A stretch of DNA of 64,000 bases from Halichondria panicea (lineage: Eukaryota; Porifera; Demospongiae; Suberitida; Halichondriidae). The notes beneath the pieces were generated by a model. The model did no database searches. It was given only the letters and a program-made list of their open reading frames with translations, and was not told the origin of the DNA. The stretch is from positions 3,415,502 through 3,479,501 of the forward strand of contig NC_087393.1 in NCBI RefSeq assembly GCF_963675165.1, read 5' to 3'. Position 1 is the first letter of the stretch; the number at the start of each line of letters is the position of its first letter. Made by a program: the position numbers and the translations under genes. This document shows, piece after piece, positions 35,601-46,100 of this stretch.

Positions 35601-38600
35601 GTCAGAATTTTCTCGATTGTAGCTGCTTTTACATGAGTGGCTAGAACAGGTAGTGAAGCGAGGAGGGAAGACAGAAAGTCCTCAGTCATGTGCGATTCAC
35701 GTGACCAAGCATCCAAGAGGGCATTGATAATGGGAGTTTGGCAGCGTTTGACTGCTTGTACCAGTGGATACCTGAAGTCAATGCATTGAATATCACAACA
35801 CCTATACATAAAGAATGTACCCTATATACCTTAGGTTACTACCGTATAGCTGGTAATGTTCGTGGGACAAAACATTCGTGGTTTTCGTGGTTGAAGCTCT
35901 GACCAGGAATATTTTACCCGTGAATGAAGCATTGAGTGCCTACTTTTACCTGCAGTGCAAGCAGCAACCACAAAAATATTATCCACGAAGTGACTAAAAT
36001 TTAATATTGCTCAACATTAAAAACTGAATTGCATTGGAATTTTGGCGGATTTGAAGCAAATTCATTAGGTAAAAAGATGTATAAGTGTGAGTTTTTGAAT
36101 GCACCCACAGTCAATATAATTACTATGCGAGTGGGCGGAACTGTGCAATACATAAGCTTTAAAGTTCATGATGGAACATTTAAACATGGCATGCACAATA
36201 ATTATAACCCAAATATAAAATAATATAATAGCTGGCACAAGCAACTTAAGCTACATGTACGTACATGTATGGATTCCCGTAAGAAGGCCTACAAAATGTA
36301 CAGTTTCAGCCACTCAGTATAGTTTACATTCCCAAAAGTTATACAATCAACAGTGGATGATGCCAACCTAAAACACATAAGTAAATGTATGTATGTACAT
36401 GTATTGCACAGCATGCTACAGAAATAGATTCTACGGAGTTCCCACCTGTTCTTGCTGTGGGGAAGGGGCGACGCCCCGTGCTTCAGCAGCAACTGCACAC
36501 CCCACACACAGTTCTTCTGTACGGCTTCAAGCAGAAAGGCGGGGTCAAGTGTAGATTTGGCACCCAAGTCAGACCTCCTACAAACCATAAAGTTATTAAA
36601 CTAGACGCAAAAATGTAGAAAATGTGTAAGAATCTCTAAATGTGTGACATGCATAGACACTATTACTCATGCACATGTAATTGTGATAACAGTAAGCAAG
36701 CTGACCTTTGGTTATGTACATACAATCATGATAGAAACTCAATTCACATGCATGCATTTAAGCAATATACTGAAAGTGAAAGATGCCACTTACTCCAGTA
36801 AGAATGCTGCTAGCTGTTCTCTGTCTTCATCGGTGGAGAAATTCACATGACCTGCATGAGCAATCACGTAAGCAGTAAGCATGCACTTACTGTCTAAGGG
36901 AGTACTTACCTTCCCACCCAAGAGATTGGAAATACCATCTGCACCGAAGATCTATGAACCATAGAGGCCTGTGGGTGTTTAGGTGCACGATAAGTGTGCA
37001 CATTGACAAGTAGCACACAAAAATATAATGTTCATCGACACAACTTGAAGGATAAATTAAGGTCTTATCTCCTTGTGTAAACTACTGGCTAGCAGGACTG
37101 AATGAACGAACACCTACATGTATACATGCAGGCCAATACCGCCGCCCATTTTCATGAACATGTGTATATATACATCCCTACTGTGCTGTGTAGGATGGAC
37201 TTCACTTACCAAGAGGGAAAGGGTTGCCGTTCAACAACTTCGACCCGATTGGCATAGTAGTAACTGATAGAACCTGCAATAAACAGTGAGTGCATGGATA
37301 TACGATACTCGAAAATTACACAGAGGATTGAATCAAGTTTACCCCCTAAGGACACTGTAGACTAGTTAAGAAACTTCGATTCTTTGCAGTGATAAACTCC
37401 TGAAAAACATGATTTAAGCAGGGAGGAATGTGGTAACCTGAGGTGTTATGTTACCACAATATGGACAAAAAACTATCTTTAGATAGCTTATGATTTATCA
37501 TAAAGTAACTGTCACCCTCTGTGTTAGTTCTAGTGGTTATTTTAGTTGCATGTCCTTCTGTGGTTTTGTTTTTTGTATAAATAGTGTGTATTTTGTGCAT
37601 CAGAGTTCTTAATAATATTTCCACGACATCACATAAGCTGAAAATGAAAAAATATGCAAACTTTGAAGTGAAAAGCTCACTGTGGAACAAATAATTGTGT
37701 GTACACTACACTTGTACATTTTTGTTTGTTTGTTTGTAAATGACCCTATACTCACCTGAAATTAGGTACAGCAGGAGAGCTTGCTCCATGCAAAACTTTT
37801 GGGGGGTCTTCTCCATAAGCCGAGTCTTGATCACCTTAACAACACCCAGTGACTCCAGACAGCTTTCCAGTTCCTCAAAATATTTTCCAATCAAGTCCAA
37901 CAACAAAGATCTTTGGTGATCCTTCCCTTGGGGAAACATGAAGTCTACACAGTCTGGGAATCTATGTAAAGCTTCAGTGAGGGTCCATTCAAATACTTTG
38001 AAGTTTTTGTGAACTAGTAGGCAATGAAAAAAGGAGATTAGCTTGTTGCCCTGGAACGAATTAAGAGTGTTTCTAGGACCGAAATAACCAATGTTTCGTG
38101 GACGTTTTCTGGTACTGGTCTGTTTGAACTTCCCGAATGTGAATGGAGGCGATCTTGAAGGGTGAGTGGTCGGTTTCTGCTGCTTCATAATATCTCGCAT
38201 TGGCTCCAGGGGGTAACCACGTACAGAACTGCACCTCCTCATTAAAACTGGGAGAGCCTTCTGGTTCAGATATGACAGCACTGGATAAGTCGACACCTCA
38301 GTTTTTAACGCCTCATCAATAGAGATATTGATATCCTTTCTGTCCGTTGGTATTGATACCTTATGCTCTCGTATTTTAGCAACAAGGTGGGATCCGCGGT
38401 AAATTTCTTGTGCAAATGCAGTGAAGGTATTGGGAGCAATTAGTTGATTTGAAGCGGCTAGAACGAGCCAGTCCAACCAACAATCAGGTAACTGTGGGGA
38501 CTTGGAGTATCTGTAGTAGTAAAGCAAGCTTTCAATTTGTTCTAAGGTGAGTGGGTCATCATACGTTTGATAAAAGAGCTTAAGATCAATATTCTTCAGA

Positions 38601-39745
38601 GAGAGCAAGTATTTGAAGACGTCTTCTCGTTCACACTTGCATGCATAGTGGAGGGGGGTCTTTGAGGATTCATCATAGACGTTTGGATTAGCCCCACCCT
38701 CTATAAGGGCTCTACATGCCCTGACATTTCCGAGCTGGCTAGCCACCAATAGCGGTGTTTGCTGCATGAAATCAAAGCTGTTTACAATCGCCCCTTGTGT
38801 TATGGAAGATGCAATGCCTGCCACATTCTCACACCACACACACTCATGTAGCAACCAGGTGGCTTCATCTACAGTTAGACACGGGATCGATAACGTTTCC
38901 TCTAAATCAAGTCCCACAGAGAAACGCAAAGTAAACAGTAATGTGGAGACTGTGTGTCCATCAGTGTCCCTGAGTGAAATATCAATGGAAGACTTGCATT
39001 CCTCAATAATGTATTGTACAGTTACAAGCTGCTTTGAGTACATGGCTATATGTAGAGGTGTACGTTCCAGTTGATTTTTGATTCTCAATAGCGAATGTGG
39101 CTCCTCTCCTTGACTAAGGATGGTTTTAACGATGATCAAGTGGCCTTTTTCACACGCTAAATGCAGTGCGGTGTTTCCATAAGGATTTCTGGTTTTGAGA
39201 TCAGGAGTGAACTTGAGAATTAGTAATACTGTGTTTAGAGCCCCACTAGTCGCAGCATAGTGCAACGGTGTACATCCAAGGTTATCCTTAGCATCAACCA
39301 AGCTTGGGAAAGCTGTCAGAATAGTGTCAATTTTGTTCAACTCTGTCTCTGTGCATTCATATGCTAAGGAATGTAACCATGGAGCTACTGCAGCAGGAGT
39401 TAGACAATCGAGAACACATAATTCAGCCAGCCTGCTTACAATCGGAAGAAAGCAACTTTCTGTACTTAACACATCGATAACAGTTTTATTGTCTTTCAGA
39501 TAAGAAACTTTCACGTCAGCTCCAGCTTCAATTAACAAAACAGCAGCCTCCATGCGTCCATTTTTCAGTGCAACAACAAGAGGAGTTCGGCCATTTCCAT
39601 CAATTAGGTTGATGCGATCGGCAAGGTTGTAGTACGAATGCAAGAGCTGTGCTAGAGTCTTTGTGTCATTGTTATTAGCTGCTAAATGAAGGGGGGTGCT
39701 CCCAGTAGGATAAAGGTGATGGTCCACCTCCAGTACATCTGCCAT
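26479..39745 (-). CDS. Giant ankyrin-filamin-HECT E3 ubiquitin ligase
   Basis: Thirteen exons in coding order: 37756-39745, 37210-37273, 36910-36968, 36794-36851, 36446-36577, 29878-35771, 28727-29564, 28349-28512, 28188-28290, 27495-27685, 27130-27350, 26872-26971 and 26479-26612. The sum is 9948 nt (3315 residues), in phase throughout. ATG at 39745 is in a perfect GCCATGG context. Residues 10-420 hold many ankyrin repeats (GSTPLHLAANNND, GCTPLHYAATSG, GNTALHLACEKGH, KTPLHYACK). Residues about 700-2000 look like a long helical solenoid with degenerate ankyrin-like motifs. Near 2500 and 2700-2900 are filamin-type beta sandwiches (e.g. FRAGDDISLKITARDDYGN, NNDGTYMIKARV). Residues about 2970-3315 are the HECT domain: FGAEPGIDTGGVAREFF, FFGKILGRAICDG, CKFLQFTTG, and ATCFNSISLPEY with the catalytic Cys at 3282 (codon 26581-26583). 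HECT ligases receive ubiquitin on this Cys. The filamin-HECT pairing is known from AREL1 and the ankyrin-HECT pairing from HACE1; I know of no vertebrate protein with all three. Head-to-head with PDXDC1. Confidence 0.9.
27351..27390. repeat. (GT)n microsatellite at a splice acceptor
   Basis: About 20 GT units, read as CA on the coding strand, form the whole tract directly before the acceptor of the exon ending at 27350 in the HECT gene. Length changes here could alter splicing. Confidence 0.9.
29565..29609. repeat. (GT)n microsatellite at a splice acceptor
   Basis: A second long GT run (CA on the coding strand) abuts the acceptor of the filamin exon at 29564 in the same gene, the same arrangement as at 27351. 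Confidence 0.9.
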
Positions 39746-40117
39746 GGCTACCCTATCCGGGCGACGTGGCAGTAGCCAAACAGTGTTTATGATCGTTGGA
39801 TTCTGGATGGGAAAGGTAATGATGAACTTAGTCTACTACTCATTTATATGAACAATGACTTACAATATGTGTAGCAAGAGGTCAGGGATAACCAGGGATA
39901 TGAGCACTCTTGACAGCATTGGGACACAAGAAGGTGAGTTGACACACCCCTCTTACCGTTTTTCTATACAGAGAAGGCGTGGCTTTACACGTCACAAGTA
40001 TGTACGTATGTGTGCCTGCCTTGCAACCATACAGAGCTTGTGTACAAAAAAAGGTATACCACGTGGTTAAGTAGGCCTAGTTTGCTACCTACTACGTACC
40101 TATCAGCTAGCAGAAAG
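39746..40117. promoter_or_regulatory. Probable bidirectional promoter (HECT gene / PDXDC1)
   Basis: 372 bases lie between the divergent starts at 39745 (-) and 40118 (+). It contains an open stretch 39855-39933 (ATG to GAAG|GTGAGT) that looks like an exon, but its phase does not join the next PDXDC1 exon, so it is more likely leader. The function is inferred from layout. Confidence 0.45.
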
Positions 40118-43100
40118 ATGGATCAGTCAGTAAGTAATCTAGTTTCTAAAGAGGGTGTAATTCTAGCTGATCATACACGTACACAGCTACAGCTATAGAT
40201 CTACATGTATCTATCTCTATCACAGCTAGATGATTTTGGCAGCTGTTTATTGACCTCTATTGCATATAGGAGCTGAATGCTGCTGTACAGAAATGGCTCG
40301 AGGATCTCTTGCAGCCAATTGAGAGCCAAGTGTATCCTAATCCAAATAATGCACATCCACCATGTGGTCGTCTTGTAATACCAAACATAAATGGAGACTT
40401 CATTGTGTCTCACCACCCATAGAAATGTTAACATTTGATCCTTGACAGTTAACAGTAAACCTGTGTCTCCCGCCATTGCACCGGAGTAAGTCATTGTCTG
40501 GTTTGATTGGTACCTGAAATGCTGTATGTGGCACTCCCATTAATACTGTACATGTACCTGTCCAAATTGTGCATTCCATAATATCCATAGCGATGGCACA
40601 TGCTGTATGTAATATACCCTTAGGCCTTGCCATTGCATTCCCTAATATCCATGGTGATGCACTGTGCACATGCACGTACTGTATATGATATGCCCTTAGA
40701 TCTTGTGTTCACAAGCACTATTGCATTCCCTAATATCCATAGCGATGAACATCATAACACCCATAACAATTACTGCAGGTCCCAGGAGTTCAGTGTGGTA
40801 CTGGAGAAACTGAAGCAGCTGTTAAAACTGGAGGAAATGTAAGTCTCTGTATAATTATGATTGGCTCGTTATTTGGTGCAAGTGGATTTTTATTATAAGT
40901 TTGTTGTTTTGCGGTGATTAATTTTCTACATACACAGCCCTAGTATAGTTGGGCTGTAGAGAGTCATTCATCACAGCTTCGTGTACATGTACTATGTTCA
41001 TTTGTAAAAACACTTGATATGCCTTGGCGCATGTGCACAGTGACCTACATTGTCTGTGTGTCAGTCAGTATGTGTATCCAGCTGTAGCTGCTCTATGGTA
41101 ATCCGAGTACAGGTAAGATCTTTGAGGCTTCTAGCCAATGTTTTCGATTCCGCTTTAATTGTTTTCTGATTAGGCTACATATATATGGTTATACGTTAGT
41201 CCCTTGCTCAAATCATCGGATTCTATATTTTAGTTTGCATAACTATGAGCTACCATCTGGAGCAAAAATGAACTGTGGACTCTGTCCACATTGAGCTTAT
41301 AAAGCAAGGTCTAAATCATAAGTAAAAATACCAGGTGTGCTTATTAACCATAATCATTATATCGATGTGTCCTCTTCCCCCACAGTCCCAAGACTTCGCT
41401 GCGTGCAGGAGGAACCCATATCGCAGTACTAGCTCGCAGCGTGGCTGCTTACCTCTATGTGGCCCTCTCCACCGTTGACATTGACAAGGCCTCCAGGCAG
41501 CTGTCCCTTCAGACCACCAAGACACTCATGGCCCTGTTTAAGTATGTTACTGTCTTTGCTTCTAGCCTCTTTTTTGTGAAGTTATGGCTGTGCCTAATTG
41601 CTATAATGCGACACTACTGGTAGTGCACTTCCTTACTTCATGTGGTCTGTTTGTTTGTGTACATATATAATTACCCGGGGCCATTCTTTTCTGTTACCTG
41701 ATTTGTAAGTTAGGTTGCCCACAGCTTGTGTACGGCCGGGTTATCAAAAACTGCAGCTCAATCATGTTCGTCTTTAAATTATTCCTTATGCTGGTGAAAA
41801 CAGTGTGCCTACAAATAATACGTGTACATTGTAACTCTGTACTAAAAAGTTTGTGCTGTCTGTATTGTACCAAAGTTTCAAAGTGACGATTTTGTAGTGT
41901 CCATGTCATCTATCTAATGTCTAACTAACAAATAGCTCCACAAGCTCAAGCGGTGTATCTTCATTGCTGCTCCTACCATCACCACAAAGCCTCAACTCGA
42001 TATCATCTGTAGTCGGCTGGGGGAGCTGCTTGCAAAACCATGGTGGAGAATTGAAATCACAGCAAGTGCTGACATTCCCGCACCCCTTACCGTCCCAAAG
42101 TGGGTCTTCATAGTAGAAAGCTTGCTGTAGTGTTTGCCTTCTACTGGTTGCACAGAAATAATCTTCGTTAACAAATGGTGGCACCACTCCCGTCCAATCA
42201 CGATCGGATCGAGTGCACGGGCAGGTGCTGATGTCGCTATCGCTGTCAGTCTCGCCCACAGCTGCAGCAAATGTCCAGATGTGTTGTCGTGGCGACTGTC
42301 CGTGTGTGAGGCTTACACCATCTACATAGACAGAGTCTATTGTGAGGGAATTGATATGAAAGTATCGTGAAAATGCGTTAGGTTTTTTTCTTGATATCTT
42401 ATAACTCGTCCACAGACGTGGGAGTACTCAATACCAAAAGTTCCATATGTAACCGACACACACTCTGCAGTGTTTGGTATGCCACAGGTACGCAGTGGTG
42501 GACTTGTCCTATTGACCTGTCGAAATCCATCCGGACAGTTTTGGTTAGGGTCGGTCAAGTTAATGTTAGCTACCTGTGTCCATCCAACCGTACTATTGCA
42601 GCTGAGGCATCTGGTTCGATTCATGTCACAATAGACTTGACTGACACCGGTGCTGGTGTAAACTGAGTACATTCCCGATGGCTGATCTGGAGAAATATTC
42701 TTACAAGAGCTAGCTGGGATTATGTACCTGGTTAAAGTGTCTATATCAATTGCGGACATGTTCTTCAATGTTCAGTGTTTGTTGCCGTAAGTTATGTAGT
42801 AAATTTAGTGTATCTTCTGTAGAAGCATTCGTTTGAGCTTGTAGTAATTGAATAGTTTGCTTTGAGTAGTTTAGTTGAGTTTGCATTGTCAGCAGTTCCT
42901 CACCAGTGTCATTGAGCTGAGTTTTCAACAGCTTCATTTCGAAATGTTTAGTTGATTTTCTAGCGACTGTACTAGTCGGCCAGCGCTGTTGATGTTAGCC
43001 TTTAGTGTCTGTATCTCTCCATTAAGCTCCTCCTTTAGCTGTTGGTAAGAGTTGTTGAGTTGTAACAGAATATCGTTTGTCGAATTGTTCAGTTCATTTT

Positions 43101-46100
43101 GTATTTCTTGTCTCAAATTTTCTGTTATGTTTCTTGGTTTAGCTTAGCACGAAGATAATGAATCTCTTCGTTAGAGTTGTTCAGTTGTAATTGTAGAATT
43201 TTTTGCGATAAGTTCAGGTTTGTCCAAATTCTGTTTATTTCGTCGGCTGAATATTTATGAAATTGTGCATGGCTTTCCTCTGAATGGTTTAGCTGATTCC
43301 ATACGGCTGCTATTTCAGTGTCTGTGTTTGCAAACTTGCTTTCAGAATAATTTAGTTGCTGAGAAAGGACGTTTCTTAAGAAAGTGTAAGAAATATTTTG
43401 TTGAGCCAGCACATTATTTATTTCTTGATTAGAGCTCTTTTGAAATTCTCCATTTTCAGTCTGTACGTCTGAAAATTTGTTTGAAGTGGTTCCAAATTGA
43501 ATCAGTGTGAGAAGCAAAGCTAGTGCACCTAATACTAGAGCAGCTGCAGCAATAGCAATGAAATATCGAAACTGTGGATTTCGTCTGATTTTTGTATTTA
43601 AAACATGAAAATATTTGTGGTTTCTTTTTGCTTCTCCAATTTGAGGTAGAGATGATTTTTCTGGTTGCTGTTTGACAGAGAAAGTCGGTTGCATTTCTGC
43701 TATTGGTACTGGGACCTCGTAAATACATTCTGTGTCGCTAGTGTCCACCGCCTCATTGCTCGTTAGAGGTATCTCCATGGAGTTGACACAGGCAGCTGAC
43801 TGAGTGTTCTTGTCCAGCTGTGTTTTGAAGTCGATGTGTGGTAGTTCGTAGTCATCTTTACCAGGACTCCGGTCTTCTTTACTGTGCACAGAATTACTGT
43901 TGAGTTCAGTCTCCATGGCGAGCCACCTAAACAATATTTCAACCTTAGAAATGTAGTTTTAGTCTGCTATAAATTTTTGCAAGTATATATCGTAAAATAG
44001 AAGAATGATTAAGAAATGTCGATTGCCTTCATAAAATAATAAGCTGTAAGTTGACTAATAGCAATCTCTCGTACCAGTACAAGTTATATTCACAAACATA
44101 CAAAAGTATGATTTCATAGCGCAAGTTTTATCGTAAATTAGAAGAAGCTGTTTATGATGTTTGATTGCCTGTCATGATAGGCATAAAATAATAAGACTAA
44201 TAGCAATTTCTCATACCATTATTGATTTCATTACGTAAGTCTTGTATATATGCAGTGTAAGTCATGTGTATATAGTACGTGTTCTTTTAACTTATGAGGG
44301 TTAACCTGCACATGCACTCAGGTTGACAGGGAAGAAGCTGACTCCGTTCTATCATGACGACCTCAAAGAGGGCTTGGCAAGAGGTGGGTGTGGTCTGTTG
44401 CTATGGTACCTGTTTGTATCTTAGTAACTCGTTGACATTTCATGCTATACACTGATTGCTACCTGTCTGCAGTTATGCAGATGGCCATCTTTGCTAAGTA
44501 TGACAAATATGCTATCAATGGATGCTCTGAATTTCACGAAAAGTGAGTCCCTGAGCCATGCATCCTAGCTACATGATATGCAACGAGCACCCAAAACACA
44601 CTGTAATTAATAGAAATTTTGTGTGTGGAACCATGTCTCTAATAATCTCCTCTGGACTTTTGTTTACCCTACAATAGCGTGTATATTTCAAAGGTATAAA
44701 TGTTCGTGGTTTTCGCTGATCAAGCATCTATATACCGCAAACATTTATACCTACGAATGTAATATCGCATACTGCAGAAAGGCTGCTATTCCGCGAAAAT
44801 TAAATCCTCGAAAACTTTCTAACGGTCATTCCGTGAAAGTTTATACCCTCGAAATATACCAGTTATACGGTATTGCTAGTGTAGTAATCCCTAACCCTGT
44901 GTTTTGCCTCAGGGCTCCAGTGTTCTACATCAGTGACTCTGGGCAGCTGTCCCAGCTCTATAATGTCTGTGGAAAGGTGGGTGGAGTTCAACTACATCAA
45001 AGTGCTTTGATTACAAGTAAACGCATACATGCACACTCAATTTGCAGTTTGGGATCCCACAATCCTCCTGTTGCCTCGGTGAGTTGCTTGATCTACACAC
45101 GCGTATATAACACCTATAATAACGCCCTAAGCCTTCACCCTATTTTCATACCCACAAATGGCGTCAATCAGTTGGCTCTTACTTATTGTATGTACATACT
45201 GGAGTTTGCAGAATCTTTGCAACACAAGCACCGTGCGTCCATTATATAGGAAATGACAGACCACAGTGTGTACACATATTGTGTAACACTCTACGCTTTT
45301 ACTGGTGTGCTGCAATTAAGATTCTGCAAACTCCAGTATATGCATGACCGCACATCGTTTTCTTCGCCTTAAAATTGGTTTATGCTCGGATAATTGTTAC
45401 ACAAAGAAACAAGCATGGTGCTGCTATTAATAGCAAACTTGAGTGTAACATTTCCCCCACTCCCACACCTGCACAGTTCCATGTGGTCCTATCGAGCAGT
45501 CAACTAATACAATGGTACGTAACTACTAACAATTATGTGTACCATGCGCTCACATGACATACTCAACCAGGCTCCCTTCAAACATAGAACCTCTGACAAT
45601 TTAGTTTTGCAATTTACATGTATCCCTGTGTGGACTAGCCGTTCAGACGTTTATGTCGTAGCTGTCATTTCTCGATTTGGTCGGTTTCTGACGTACGTAC
45701 AGTTATGTAATTATGTAAAATTAGAAATCAAGGGAGAACGCTGTTACATATGTGTACATGTAATGTACCTGACTTATACAAAGTATTGTACCAGCATGTA
45801 ATGATTGTTCGCTCAGAATGTGGAGGCATTAGAGGAGGCGGTGTCACGTGATGTGAGTGAGGGGCGTGTACCCGTGATGGTGATCGCCCACGCTGGCACA
45901 CCAGTCACAGGTCACGTGGAGGACATGAGCAAGATACGAGAGATTTGCAACAAGCATAACATCTGGATGCACGTGCAGGGGTGAGGGAGAGTCTGTGTGG
46001 ACAAGTAAAGGAAGGGGTCTACTGTATGTGTGGGGAGTGAGTGAGGGGACTGTAGCTGTTTATGTGTGTACGGGCTTTAGCCTTGTGTAGGGAGGGAGTT

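Noticed and set aside
36952-36968. Shorter version of the third HECT-gene exon (36910-36951)
   Set aside because: It makes a TGA at the junction with the preceding exon; the acceptor at 36969 keeps the frame open.
39855-39933. First coding exon of PDXDC1 (MTYNMCSKRS...)
   Set aside because: It ends in phase 1 and joining it to 40270 gives an early stop. The four-codon exon at 40118-40129 joins in phase.
44623-45249. 208-codon plus-strand open frame
   Set aside because: It runs through a mobile element, the real PDXDC1 exons in other frames and introns; it is a chance opening.
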